The position numbers were made by a program, and so were the translations under genes. The notes below the pieces were generated by a model. It was not told the origin of the DNA. It saw nothing but the letters and a program-made list of their open reading frames with translations, and ran no database searches. A DNA stretch of 64,000 nucleotides from Planctomycetota bacterium. Its GTDB lineage: Bacteria > Planctomycetota > Phycisphaerae > UBA1845. Below, piece by piece: positions 8,809 through 17,855 of the stretch (positions are counted from its first letter, which is position 1; every line of letters begins with the position of its first letter). Location of the stretch: the NCBI GenBank assembly GCA_029558835.1, contig JAKQDH010000069.1, positions 62,001-126,000 of the forward strand, written 5' to 3'.

Positions 8809-9447
8809 ATGGCGCCGCAACACCGGTCCACCAGACGGTCGGGTGAGTCCGAACCGGACGACGCAGCCCTCTTGGCGCGCCTCGCGGGCGGTGATGAGTC
8901 GGCCTTAACCGTGTTGATGCGACGCTACGATCGGCTGGTCCGGTACACCATCTGGCGTGCTTCGCAGACTCAGTGTGCCCACGACCCCGCCTGGCTGGAT
9001 AGCTTGGCCTCCGAGACTTGGACGGGGCTGGTCCACGCGGCACGCTCGGCCGTGCGGCAGCCGCTACGCTCCATTCCGGTCTACCTCGCCCGAATCGCCT
9101 ACAACCGCTGCATCAGCGCCCTGCGATCCTCCGGCAAGACGTCCGAAGGTTTTGGCGAAGAGTTCAGTTTGGCTGAACAACAAGCTGTGGTGTATGACTC
9201 GCCCGAGGGATGGCTCTCCCGGGTCGAGGAACTTTCGGCTTTGCGCGATTGCATTCGTGATCTAAGTCAAGATGAGCAAATGATTTGCGCGCAACTTGCG
9301 GCCATCGTGGAGCGGCGTTGGGGGGAGGCTGCGGCGGCGCTCGGGATGCCCGAATCGACGCTTCGCTCGCGTTGGGAACGTATCACGCAACGGCTCGCGC
9401 GGTGTGTACAGCGGAAAACGGGGGTAGACCTCGCGCCGCCGGGGTGA
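8809..9447 (+). CDS. Sigma-70 family RNA polymerase sigma factor (ECF-like)
   Basis: The product is 212 aa from the ATG at 8809 with a GGGAGGG site 2 nt upstream. Region 2 is at about residues 18-105 ('ALLARLAGGDESALTVLMRRYDRLVRY', 'PVYLARIAYNRCISALR'). Region 4 with a helix-turn-helix is at about 150-203 ('CIRDLSQDEQMICAQL', 'RRWGEAAAALGMPESTLRSR'). There is no region 1 or 3, as in ECF-type factors. It is followed 75 bp later by a small single-pass membrane protein that may be its regulator. Its target promoters cannot be told from this window. Confidence 0.9.
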   Translation: MAPQHRSTRRSGESEPDDAALLARLAGGDESALTVLMRRYDRLVRYTIWRASQTQCAHDPAWLDSLASETWTGLVHAARSAVRQPLRSIPVYLARIAYNRCISALRSSGKTSEGFGEEFSLAEQQAVVYDSPEGWLSRVEELSALRDCIRDLSQDEQMICAQLAAIVERRWGEAAAALGMPESTLRSRWERITQRLARCVQRKTGVDLAPPG

Positions 9448-9522
9448 GGATGCGACTCATATTGTAGATTGGCCGGGGCGGACGCCGATTGAGGAGGCCG
9501 TGCCCTGCCGGGTGGGTAGGTT

Positions 9523-9927
9523 ATGTCGGAGCATGGTTCCCATCTTGGTTTGCTCGAGCAGCGTCTGACGGAGCTGGCGGCGGCTGAGCGGGCGGGCGTG
9601 TTTGAACGAACGCCCGTCCCCGCGGGTGCGGCGGTGGCTGCCGGGAGAACGCACTGGCGGGAGCTGCGTCGGTGGGTGCTGGTGGGGCTGCCCGCGGCCG
9701 CTTGTCTAGCGCTGGCGGTTGGCTTGGCGTACCACGGGCTGGGGCCGGCGTTTACGCCGCTGGCCGGCAACGGCGCGCCGGCGGAGGCGTCGATCTACGC
9801 CTGCCTGACCGGGCCGGGTGTCGGCGTGATGGAAGGGTGCGCTCGGTACGACCGGGATGGGGACGGAGACGTCGATCTGCGAGATCTGTCCGAGTACCAA
9901 CTAGCGTGCACTCGCTCGCCCAAGTAA
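9523..9927 (+). CDS. Single-pass membrane protein with C-terminal EF-hand/dockerin-like motif; possible anti-sigma factor
   Basis: The product is 134 aa. An N-terminal cytoplasmic helix (LEQRLTELAAAERAGVFE) is followed by one transmembrane segment (about residues 50-70, 'WVLVGLPAAACLALAVGLAY') and a short outer domain with 'YACLTGPGVGVMEGC' and 'DRDGDGDVDLRDLSEYQ'. The last part is an EF-hand-type calcium loop of the dockerin-like kind common in secreted planctomycete proteins. The position right after a sigma factor and the topology suggest a membrane-bound regulator of that factor, but I see no known zinc-containing or anti-sigma domain. This is inference. Confidence 0.72.
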   Translation: MSEHGSHLGLLEQRLTELAAAERAGVFERTPVPAGAAVAAGRTHWRELRRWVLVGLPAAACLALAVGLAYHGLGPAFTPLAGNGAPAEASIYACLTGPGVGVMEGCARYDRDGDGDVDLRDLSEYQLACTRSPK

Positions 9928-10071
9928 CGATGTGGGCTGGAGTCGGGGGCACGATGACTCGCGCCCGGCCGCGAGGCGACTCGTCGGTGCGGGCGCATTA
10001 GGCATCACGGCAGGCGGTGCGTGCGGTGAAACATGCGCCGCCTGCCTTCTTTCTCGCCTGCAGCGGACCAG

Positions 10072-12207
10072 CTACTCTCGCGGAGCGCTCCAGTCGGAGC
10101 GCGGCCGGTAGGGCGGCAGCGGACCCGACGGCGGGGCGGGCGAGGGAGCAGGCGCAGGCGGCGCGGGGGCCACGGGTGGCGGCGTCGGTCGTCGTCCGAA
10201 GATGAACACGATCAGCAGCAGCAGCAGAGCACCGACGCCCAGCCCCACGTACGATGGCTGATTCAACACGTCGCTGAGGATGTCGCCGCAGCCCATGGCC
10301 ACCACGGCCGTCAGCACGGCATAGGGGAGTTGCGTCCAGACGTGGTCCTCGTGGCGACAGCCGGAGGCTATGGACGACAGCACCGTGGTATCGCTGATCG
10401 GCGAGCAGTGGTCGCCGAAGACGGCCCCCGCCAACACGCTGCCGACGGCTCCGTAGAACAACTGCCGGGCCTCCGGGTCGGGCAGATTGGCCTCGGGGAT
10501 CAGGCGGGCGCCGACCTCGACGGTTACGGGGCAGAGGATGCCCATGGTGCCCCACGATGTTCCCGTGGCAAACGAGATGACGGCCGCACAGGCGAACACC
10601 GCCAGCGGCAGCCAGCGCGGCTGGAACTGGGCTTCCTTGAGCACCTCGGCCAGCACCTGCCCGAGCTGGAGATCCTTGGAAACCGCCGACAACGCCCAAG
10701 CCAGGACGAGGATGACTATGGCCGGGAACATCCGGGCCATCCCATTGCTGCCGGCGTCGAAGGCTTCCCGCAGGGGGCAGGCTCGTGCGACGACCGTCAG
10801 CAGGATGGCGGTTAAGCCGGCCAGGCAGGCTCCGTACAGGATGGACCGGTAGGGATCGCACTTCCGCAGCACATCGATGACTGACTCCCACCACGGCACG
10901 TCGCGGGTGAAGAACTCGGACCCGCCGACGGCCCGGTACCCCGTGGCCCACAGGACGGCGATCGTGGTGCCCACCAGCGCCAGAACCGGCAGCAGCCCCA
11001 GCCACCAACGTGGCGTGACGTTCAATCCGTGGGCCTCGCGGTGCTCGAGATCGGGAGTGAAGTCTTCCTCGCCACGCAGGGCACGCTGCTGGGCCCGGCG
11101 CATCGGGCCGAAGTCACGCCCCGTCAGGGAGACGACCAGCACCAGAAACAGCGCGAGGATCGGGTAGAACCGGTAGGGCAGGCTGTACAGGAACGCCTGC
11201 ATGCCGGTGATCGCCTGCGGCGCCTGGTCCGGAGTCTCAAGCATCAGGAAGGACGGGGGTCGCGGACCGGCGGTGACCGCGTTAATGCCGGTCTGGATGT
11301 AGCCGATTTCCAGCCCGATCCAGGTGCCGATGATGGCGAGGGAGGCCACCGGGGCGGCCGTCGAATCGACGATGTACGCGAGCTTGGCGCGCGAAATCTT
11401 GAGTCGGTCGAACACGGACCGCATCGTCGGTCCGACGATCATGGTGCTCGCGTAGTCGTCGAAGAACACGACTAGGCCCGCCAGCCAGGCGGTGAGCGCG
11501 CCGCGCCGCGGGGATTCGGTGTGTCCGAGCACGAGTCCAACGAGGCCGGCCGTCCCGCCGTTCCGGGCAATCACCCCCACCATGAACCCGATGAGCAGGG
11601 TGAAGACGATGATCTGCACATGGCCGAAGTCGTTGGCGTCGTCGTAAATCGAGCCCAAAACGTACCTTTCGACGGCCAGTCGAAAGCCGCCGACGACGGG
11701 CCCGCCCGTCGTGTAGGGCGAATCGCTCGGCAGACAGGGCCAGTACATGTAGGCCCCGACCACCACGGCCACCACGAGCGCCGGTACCACCTGGCGTGTG
11801 AACACCGCCAGGACGATCGCCACCAGCGCCGGCAGCAACACCCAGAGTCCGTAGGTCATCGGGTCACGGGCGGGTCGGGCGATGGCGGAGGAGAGTCCCC
11901 CACCGGCCTCCGCAAGAGGGACGGGGGCGGGTTCGTCGCCCATGATCTCGACCGGCGTTGCCTCGGCGGCTGATGGGTCAGCGACGGGGAGGGGCTCCGC
12001 TCTGGACCCGTCTGGGGCTGTGGCCGGGGTGCCGGGGTCGGGCCTGGGCACGTCAGTGGTGGGTGCGGGGGCAACGGGTGGCGAGTCGGCCGGGGGTGCC
12101 TGCGCCACGGAAGCTGCCGGCGCGGCGAGCCACACGAGCCCGACGAGCAATGCACACGACCATCGTGGGGCCTCAACGAATCGAGCCGTTGCGAGTCCGC
12201 GCATCAT
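10072..12207 (-). CDS. NhaC-type Na+/H+ antiporter
   Basis: The product is 711 aa from the ATG at 12207 (a second ATG follows at 12204), with GGAG upstream. The core from about residue 115 has about a dozen hydrophobic segments and family motifs such as 'FTLLIGFMVGVIARNGG', 'GLVVFFDDYASTMIVGPTMR', 'DSTAAPVASLAIIGTWIGLEIGY', 'FATGTSWGTMGI' and 'GDHCSPISDTTVLSS'. These fit the NhaC branch of ion transporters exchanging Na+ for H+. Unusually, a signal-like segment and about 75 Pro/Ala-rich residues come before the core, and the C-terminus is a Pro-rich tail. The core could also start at the internal Met before 'TYGLWVLLPALV'. Confidence 0.88.
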   Translation of the reverse strand: MMRGLATARFVEAPRWSCALLVGLVWLAAPAASVAQAPPADSPPVAPAPTTDVPRPDPGTPATAPDGSRAEPLPVADPSAAEATPVEIMGDEPAPVPLAEAGGGLSSAIARPARDPMTYGLWVLLPALVAIVLAVFTRQVVPALVVAVVVGAYMYWPCLPSDSPYTTGGPVVGGFRLAVERYVLGSIYDDANDFGHVQIIVFTLLIGFMVGVIARNGGTAGLVGLVLGHTESPRRGALTAWLAGLVVFFDDYASTMIVGPTMRSVFDRLKISRAKLAYIVDSTAAPVASLAIIGTWIGLEIGYIQTGINAVTAGPRPPSFLMLETPDQAPQAITGMQAFLYSLPYRFYPILALFLVLVVSLTGRDFGPMRRAQQRALRGEEDFTPDLEHREAHGLNVTPRWWLGLLPVLALVGTTIAVLWATGYRAVGGSEFFTRDVPWWESVIDVLRKCDPYRSILYGACLAGLTAILLTVVARACPLREAFDAGSNGMARMFPAIVILVLAWALSAVSKDLQLGQVLAEVLKEAQFQPRWLPLAVFACAAVISFATGTSWGTMGILCPVTVEVGARLIPEANLPDPEARQLFYGAVGSVLAGAVFGDHCSPISDTTVLSSIASGCRHEDHVWTQLPYAVLTAVVAMGCGDILSDVLNQPSYVGLGVGALLLLLIVFIFGRRPTPPPVAPAPPAPAPSPAPPSGPLPPYRPRSDWSAPRE

Positions 12208-12250
12208 GCTAAGTAGCTCCGCCTGCAACGACGACCGAGCGAGGGTGTGG

Positions 12251-12344
12251 GGTGGCATGGCCAAGCGCAACGCCGCCGTGCTTTCCCTTCGCTGGGCCGC
12301 TGCATGCAACAGCATGCCGGCGCCTTCGGCCTGGGCATGCCACC
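12251..12344. repeat. Paired-arm interspersed repeat, copy 1 (B-A' orientation)
   Basis: The left arm 12251-12281 begins GGTGGCATGGCCAAGC and the right arm 12312-12344 ends GGGCATGCCACC. Each arm folds on itself, and the outermost 9 nt plus a CCAAGC block also pair with each other. The middle of about 30 bp is not conserved between copies. It lies between pyrE and the antiporter gene. Confidence 0.9.
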
Positions 12345-12373
12345 CTCCCAGCTCCCCATTGGCGTGGTCCCCT

Positions 12374-12898
12374 TCAGCCGGTGATTCCCAAGTCCGCCTT
12401 GGTGAACAACGCCTCGAAAGCGAAGCCGGCCGACTCAATGTTCTGCCGCGCGCCTTCCTGGCGGTCGATGACGGCCACGATCCGTTCGACGCGGGCCCCG
12501 ATGCCGGCAAGGAACCGGGCCGCTTCGAGTACCTGCCCGCCGGTTGTGGCGATGTCCTCGACCAGCAGCACGCTGTCGCCGGCGTTCAGCCTGCCTTCGT
12601 AGGGCTTGGCCGTGCCGTAGTCTTTCTTCATATTGCGAATGATAACGAACGGTTTGCCGGAGGCGAGCGACGTGGCCGTCGCTAGCGGAATGCCGCCCAG
12701 CTCGGCCCCGGCGATGAGCGTCGTGGTGGGCCGAACGTACGTGGCCAGCAACTCGCCCAACGGACGCAGGATATCCGGCTGGGTTTCGAAGAGGTACTTG
12801 TCGAGGTAGTACTTGCTCTTGCGTCCCGAACGCAGGGTGAAATCACCTTCGAGATACGCGGCGGCCCGCATTCGGCGAGCTAGTTCCGTTGTGTCCAT
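12374..12898 (-). CDS. pyrE: Orotate phosphoribosyltransferase
   Basis: This enzyme joins orotate to PRPP to give orotidine 5'-phosphate in pyrimidine synthesis. The 174 aa product is at the short end of the family. Visible motifs: 'FTLRSGRKSKYYLDKY' near the N-terminus, 'IAGAELGGIPLA', 'IRNMKKDYGTAKPYEG' on the flexible loop, and the PRPP-binding motif 'VLLVEDIATTGG'. The ATG at 12898 has an AGGAGG site 9 nt upstream. purB, a purine gene, is the next gene upstream on the same strand, but 300 bp of repeats separate them. Confidence 0.95.
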   Translation of the reverse strand: MDTTELARRMRAAAYLEGDFTLRSGRKSKYYLDKYLFETQPDILRPLGELLATYVRPTTTLIAGAELGGIPLATATSLASGKPFVIIRNMKKDYGTAKPYEGRLNAGDSVLLVEDIATTGGQVLEAARFLAGIGARVERIVAVIDRQEGARQNIESAGFAFEALFTKADLGITG

Positions 12899-13211
12899 GA
12901 ATGACGACCTCCTGGCTATCGTACTCGCAATGCTGCCCCTCGCTTCCGCTCGGGCTCAGATGTCGCCCGCTCGGTGCCGCTCGGGCTCGGATGCCCCGAC
13001 AGTCCCCTCTCCTTCATTCGCTATTCGCACTTCGCTATTCCGCGGTGGGCAGAGCCCCCCTACACCCGTCGGTCCCGCTCGGGCTCGGAGCGGGCGACGC
13101 CACAGCCCCGGGGGGTGCCTTCGCTTCTGCTGCCCTCACCCCTGCCCCTCTCCCGGGGGGAGAGGGGTTCAGCATCAGCTCCCGCAGGGAGAGGGGTTCA
13201 GTATCAGCTCG
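12899..13211. repeat. Intergenic region with REP-like and short direct repeats
   Basis: A 'CGCTCGGGCTC' unit recurs three times between 12946 and 13090. 13132-13170 is a REP-like element (CCCTCACCCCTGCCCCTCTC, then CCC and a complementary GGGGGGAGAGGGG). The end of it, AGAGGGGTTCAGYATCAGCTC, is duplicated at 13191-13210. No gene is seen. Confidence 0.7.
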
Positions 13212-14642
13212 TCAGACCTCCAGCTCGGCGCTGCGCCCCAGGTCGGCGCGGTAGCGCCGGCGGATGGGGACGACGTAGGTTCGCAGGAGCTCGTCCACTT
13301 GCTGGGGTGCCCGGCCGACGAAGCGTTTCGGATCGACCGCGGCCCGGAGGTTGACGGCCGCGAAAGCCGGGTCACGGGCGAGACGGTCCAGCAGATCATT
13401 GTCGCCGCCCTCCTGCTTGACCCGTCGCCCCGCCTCCTGGGCGTGGATGCGGAGGCGTTCATGCAGCTTCTGGCGGTCGCCGCCGGCCTGCACGGCCGCC
13501 ATCAGGATGTTCTCCGTGGCCAGAAACGGCAGTTCCGTGCGCAAATGGACGGCAATCGTCCGCGGATACACGACCAGCCCGCGGGCGACGTTCGTGACCA
13601 GCCGGAGCATGCCGTCGGTGGCGAGGAACGCCTCGGGGATCGTCAACCGCCGGTTCGAGGAATCATCGAGGGTGCGTTCCAGCCACTGCTCGGCCGCGGT
13701 CTGGTAGGCGGACTGCACGAGGGCGATGACGAAGCGGGCGAGGCCGGTCGCCCGCTCGCAACGCATCGGGTTGCGTTTGTAGGGCATGGCGCTGGAGCCG
13801 ACCTGAGCGGTCTCGAACGGCTCCTCGATCTCCTTGAGATTGGCCAGCAGGCGCAGGTCGTTGGCGAACTTGTGGACGCTGGCGGCGATGCCGCCCAGCA
13901 CGCCGAGCACGCGGGCGTCGATCTTGCGCGAGTAGGTCTGGCCGGTGACGGGCTCGATGAGGTCGAAGCCGAACCGGCGGGCGATGCGACGTTCGAGGGC
14001 CAGCACCTTGCGCTGATCGCCGTGGAAGAGGGCGAGGAAGCTCGCCTGGGTGCCGGTGGCGCCTTTGATGCCGCGGAAGGGCAGGGTGGCCAGGCAGCGT
14101 TCCAGCTCGTGCAGGTCGGTGACGAAGTCGTAGCACCAGGTGGCGGCCCGCTTGCCGACCGTGGTTACCTGGGCGGGTTGGTAGTGGGTGAAGCCGAGGG
14201 TCGCCCGGGAGCGCTGGTCGCGGGCGAAGCGGCCGAGGGCGTCGATCACGTTGGCAAGCCAGCCGGCGAGCCAGCGGAGGGCGTCCCGCATAATGATGAG
14301 GTCGGCGTTGTCGGTAATATCCGCGCTGGTGGCGCCCAGGTGCAGGATGGAGCGGGATTCCGGGGCGGCCTCACCCCAGGCGTGCAGGTGGGCCATCACG
14401 TCATGACGGGTCTGCCGCTCGTAACGGGCGGCCCGGGCGAAGTCGACATTCTCGAGGGTGCGTTCGAGCTGGCGGACCTGGTGGGCGGAAATGGGCAGCC
14501 CGGCCTGCCGCTGCCCCTCCGCCAAGGCAAGCCAGACGCGACGCCAGGTGAGAATGCGGTGGCGGGCGCCGAACAGCTCGCCCATGGCGCGGGAGGCGTT
14601 GCGGGCGACGAGCGGCGACTCGAAGACGTTGCGATTCGGCAT
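13212..14642 (-). CDS. purB: Adenylosuccinate lyase
   Basis: This enzyme acts twice in purine metabolism: it cleaves SAICAR to AICAR and adenylosuccinate to AMP, releasing fumarate. The 476 aa product fits the longer bacterial/eukaryotic branch. The fumarase/aspartase superfamily signature is clear: 'QVGSSAMPYKRNPMRCE'. Other supporting stretches are 'HLGATSADITDNADL' (with the catalytic-loop His), 'TLGFTHYQPAQVTTVGKR' and 'GIKGATGTQASFL'. There is no obvious Shine-Dalgarno before the ATG at 14642. The gene upstream runs the other way, so its promoter must lie within the 270 bp divergent gap. Confidence 0.95.
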   Translation of the reverse strand: MPNRNVFESPLVARNASRAMGELFGARHRILTWRRVWLALAEGQRQAGLPISAHQVRQLERTLENVDFARAARYERQTRHDVMAHLHAWGEAAPESRSILHLGATSADITDNADLIIMRDALRWLAGWLANVIDALGRFARDQRSRATLGFTHYQPAQVTTVGKRAATWCYDFVTDLHELERCLATLPFRGIKGATGTQASFLALFHGDQRKVLALERRIARRFGFDLIEPVTGQTYSRKIDARVLGVLGGIAASVHKFANDLRLLANLKEIEEPFETAQVGSSAMPYKRNPMRCERATGLARFVIALVQSAYQTAAEQWLERTLDDSSNRRLTIPEAFLATDGMLRLVTNVARGLVVYPRTIAVHLRTELPFLATENILMAAVQAGGDRQKLHERLRIHAQEAGRRVKQEGGDNDLLDRLARDPAFAAVNLRAAVDPKRFVGRAPQQVDELLRTYVVPIRRRYRADLGRSAELEV

Positions 14643-14915
14643 GGCAGCAACCGTCGGTGGCTAAAGGCGCGAACGCTAACCCGCGAGGCGGGCATTGTAG
14701 CAACTCGACAGCACACGGCTACGGACGTAGCGGCGGTATCCGGGGATGGGGGACATAGCGATCCGGTCCGAGAAGGCGTGCTTGCCCACGGGCGGAGGGC
14801 CGCTAGCAGGGCGCCGGCGTGGTGGAAAGCCAGTCCTCTGCGAGTTATAGTGCTGGACGCTCGGGGAGGGCATTGGTAAGACGTTGGAGGTCGAGGCAGG
14901 GCAAGGAGTTGGGCC

Positions 14916-16523
14916 ATGCGTTGTCCCTGGAAGGCGTATCTCGTGGGTTTCGGAGGGGTAGCTGTGCTGGCGCTGCTTGCGGGGTGTCCGGGCGCCCCGG
15001 TAGCCGTGGTCGGAGCGGTTGACGGCGAAGGTGTCGTCGACGTCACGACAGACGGTACGACCGCGACGCTAAAGGCGACGCCGTCGCCGGGGTGGTGCTT
15101 TGATCGGTGGGAGTGGCCTGACGGGACCTCGGCGGACAACCCGTACCGCATCCCAACCGCGGACCTCGCTGATATCGTCGCCTACTTCGTGGAAGGACCG
15201 ACCGTGGTGGGAGAAGGCTCGGTGGACATTGACCCGCCGTCGTTCAGTGAGGAGGTCTTTGTCACGCTGAAGGCGACGGCTGGGTCCGGGTGGCGGTTTG
15301 ACCACTGGGAGCATCTGGGCGACGTCTCCGAGGAGAACCCGCACGATGTCCGAACGACCTGGCTGGGGTGCTACACAGCAACCTTCGTGCAACTGGTGGA
15401 ACTGACGGTTCGGGTAGAGGGCAACGGCGAGGTGACGATCGACGGGGAGGACGCGGGTTTGCAGGACCCGATCGTCATGGATGTGGGGAGCGAACGCACC
15501 TTAACCGCGGAGGCCGACCCCGGATGGCGCTTCGATCGTTGGGAGGGTGCGGGTGAGGACACCCCCGCCGAGGAGACGAGCATCACGGTCACGGTGGACG
15601 AGGATAGCGCAGTGACGGCGGTGTTCGTGGAACTCGCATCGCTTACCGTAACGGTGGACGGCAGCGGGAGCGTTCAGATCGAGGGCATCGGAACGGCGGG
15701 TACCGAAGCCGTTGCGGTCGATGCGGGTGTGGAGCAGACACTGACGGCCGTGGCTGCCGACGGGTGGCGTTTTGACCATTGGGAGGGGGACGTGACCGAC
15801 ACGGCCAACCCACTGACCTTGTCGGTCGCTGAGCATACCTCCCTGGAGGCCCACTTTGCCCAGATGCATACTCTCACCGTCATGGTACTGACCGATGCAG
15901 GAGATGAGTTCTTCAGCGACGATGATCCGGCAAGCGAGACGTTCACAGGGAGCGGGAACTACGATCTGGGAACCGCAGTGGCGCTTCAGGCGCACATACC
16001 GGCAGGGTGGGAGTTCGATCGGTGGCTCAGCTCGGACGGGAGCACGGCGGGCATCGCGGACCCAGCATCGCCCGCGACGACGGTGAGTGTGGATCGCGAC
16101 CTGACGATCACGAGCATTGTTATCGACCGGACGCGCCAGTACGAGTTAAGTATCGCGCCTGACAGCAGCGCGGATGGGGTCCCGTTTGTGACCGGCGCGA
16201 CGCAGCTTACGCTCGCCGCGAACGTGGCGGACTGCGACTTTGGTCTGGCGGTCGCGCCACGGGGCTATTTCCTGGCGTGCTGGTCTGAACTGGAAGATCG
16301 CCCACCCTCGGAGCACCCCACCTATGGTGGTGTCCCCGTTCGGAACACCTTTTATCATGGCGAAGCGGTGACGCTGAGTGCGTGCAACTATGTGATTCAA
16401 GCCGGCGACGCGACGTTCTCCGGACAAACCGAAGTGAGCGCCTGGAGCGGTGATGCCGAATCGTCTACCCACACGGTTACGTTGATTATGGATGAGGACA
16501 AAGTGCTGAGAGCAATCCGATAG
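14916..16523 (+). CDS. Lipoprotein with five divergent B-repeat (InlB-type) modules
   Basis: The product is 535 aa from the ATG at 14916 with an AGGAG site. A signal 'YLVGFGGVAVLALLAGC' gives lipidation at Cys24. Five modules each carry a 'GW-FD-W' signature, at residues 59, 125, 203, 283 and 364, spaced 66-81 residues apart, matching the bacterial B-repeat (InlB B-repeat-like) fold seen in many surface proteins. The last 150 residues have no repeat ('ATQLTLAANVADCDFGLAVAPRG' onward) and I do not recognise them. The protein is probably displayed outside the cell as a binding or structural module. The next gene encodes another lipoprotein. Confidence 0.87.
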   Translation: MRCPWKAYLVGFGGVAVLALLAGCPGAPVAVVGAVDGEGVVDVTTDGTTATLKATPSPGWCFDRWEWPDGTSADNPYRIPTADLADIVAYFVEGPTVVGEGSVDIDPPSFSEEVFVTLKATAGSGWRFDHWEHLGDVSEENPHDVRTTWLGCYTATFVQLVELTVRVEGNGEVTIDGEDAGLQDPIVMDVGSERTLTAEADPGWRFDRWEGAGEDTPAEETSITVTVDEDSAVTAVFVELASLTVTVDGSGSVQIEGIGTAGTEAVAVDAGVEQTLTAVAADGWRFDHWEGDVTDTANPLTLSVAEHTSLEAHFAQMHTLTVMVLTDAGDEFFSDDDPASETFTGSGNYDLGTAVALQAHIPAGWEFDRWLSSDGSTAGIADPASPATTVSVDRDLTITSIVIDRTRQYELSIAPDSSADGVPFVTGATQLTLAANVADCDFGLAVAPRGYFLACWSELEDRPPSEHPTYGGVPVRNTFYHGEAVTLSACNYVIQAGDATFSGQTEVSAWSGDAESSTHTVTLIMDEDKVLRAIR

Positions 16524-16597
16524 CGGCGGGTTATCACGGGAGCAAGAAGCAGCTAGCGGATATAGACTCGGCGTGCTGAGGATAAGGGGCCGAAAAG

Positions 16598-17785
16598 ATG
16601 AAAAGCATACGATGCGGGATGCGATTGCCGATCGGTGGCGCGATCTTGGCCGGGTGCGGCATCTGGTGGCTGCTCGGGGGTGGGGCGGGTTGCTGCCCGG
16701 TTTGTGAGGAAACGCAGGCTCTGGTTGCGATAGCCACCACGTCCACACCACGCTTGTTCGAACAAGGCGAAGCCACGCTCATGGCCAAGGCGGGTGGTGG
16801 AGTGCCTCCCTATGTGTTTCGTTGGGACCAAAGTGGTGGGGAGGAGGCACTTGCTCTGAACAACATGACCGGGGACTCGGTCACCACGGGTGTCATCACT
16901 GCACCGGGGCTCTACGTTATTCGCTTGGTTGTTACCGACAGCGTCGGCACCCGTGCCGTTGAGTTTGTCACGCTCGAAGTTAAGTCGGCAGTCATCGCCG
17001 AGGCCCCGCGCCTGGTGGTCGTCGGGGAGCCCGCCGAGCTGTTGGCAACCAGCGAGATCGAGGATCTCGCGTTGCTGTGGGAGGTGACCAAAGGGACGGC
17101 AACGATAGACGACCCCACCTCCGCGAATCCGATGCTTACCGCCGCCTTAGGCGAGACGATCGATGTCGTGCTCACGGCGACGCTCCCTGGCAGTGCGGCC
17201 ACGGCGACCCGGGATTTGGAGATCGTTGCGGCGGAAAGCCGCACGCCACGCGTCAGCGTCGAGACCACCAAGGGCACCTTTGTGATTGAACTCGATGCGG
17301 AGCGGGCGCCGTTGACCAGCGCGAACCTCCTCGCGTATGTCGATGATGGTTTCTACGAAGGGGTGCTCGTCCACCGCATCGTGATTGCTGAGAATGCGGA
17401 GGGCGAACCGGAGCCGTTCGTCATTCAGATGGGCGGCTACATCCGGCAGGACGGCGAGATCGTTGCCACGAAACCGACACGACCACCTGTGCCGTCGGAG
17501 GCAGATAACGGTCTAAGCAACGGGACGCTGTACTCCGTGGCGATGGCGCTGCTTCCCGATGATCCGGACAGCGGTGATACGCAGTTTTTCATCAATCTGA
17601 ACGAGCAGAACGACTTCCTGGATGCTCAGGGTTTCACTGCATTCGGTCAAGTTGTGGAGGGGGTCGATGTCCTGGAGGCGATGCTCAAGGTCGAATTGAC
17701 AGCCGACGCGAACCTGGGCAGCGAGGTGTCGCTTCCGGTGGATGACATTGTGATCGAGCGGGCTATCCGCGTGGTCTCCCCTTAA
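16598..17785 (+). CDS. Lipoprotein with PKD-like N-terminus and cyclophilin-type peptidyl-prolyl isomerase domain
   Basis: The product is 395 aa. A lipobox 'LAGC' puts lipidation at Cys20. Residues about 55-130 look like a PKD/Ig-type beta domain ('GGVPPYVFRWDQSGG', 'APGLYVIRLVVTDSVGT'). Residues about 217-390 form a cyclophilin domain that speeds cis-trans isomerisation of prolyl bonds: 'TTKGTFVIELDAERAP', 'VHRIV' (catalytic Arg), 'FVIQMGGY', 'YSVAMAL', 'DTQFFINL' and 'FTAFGQVVEGVDVLEAM'. It would act on exported or surface proteins. It starts 74 bp after the B-repeat lipoprotein gene on the same strand. Confidence 0.9.
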   Translation: MKSIRCGMRLPIGGAILAGCGIWWLLGGGAGCCPVCEETQALVAIATTSTPRLFEQGEATLMAKAGGGVPPYVFRWDQSGGEEALALNNMTGDSVTTGVITAPGLYVIRLVVTDSVGTRAVEFVTLEVKSAVIAEAPRLVVVGEPAELLATSEIEDLALLWEVTKGTATIDDPTSANPMLTAALGETIDVVLTATLPGSAATATRDLEIVAAESRTPRVSVETTKGTFVIELDAERAPLTSANLLAYVDDGFYEGVLVHRIVIAENAEGEPEPFVIQMGGYIRQDGEIVATKPTRPPVPSEADNGLSNGTLYSVAMALLPDDPDSGDTQFFINLNEQNDFLDAQGFTAFGQVVEGVDVLEAMLKVELTADANLGSEVSLPVDDIVIERAIRVVSP

Positions 17786-17855
17786 CGGCAGTGAATCCTG
17801 CGACAGCGGTGCACCGCGCTGCGAGAGGTGGTGTGCGTGCCGGAGTCCGAAACTT

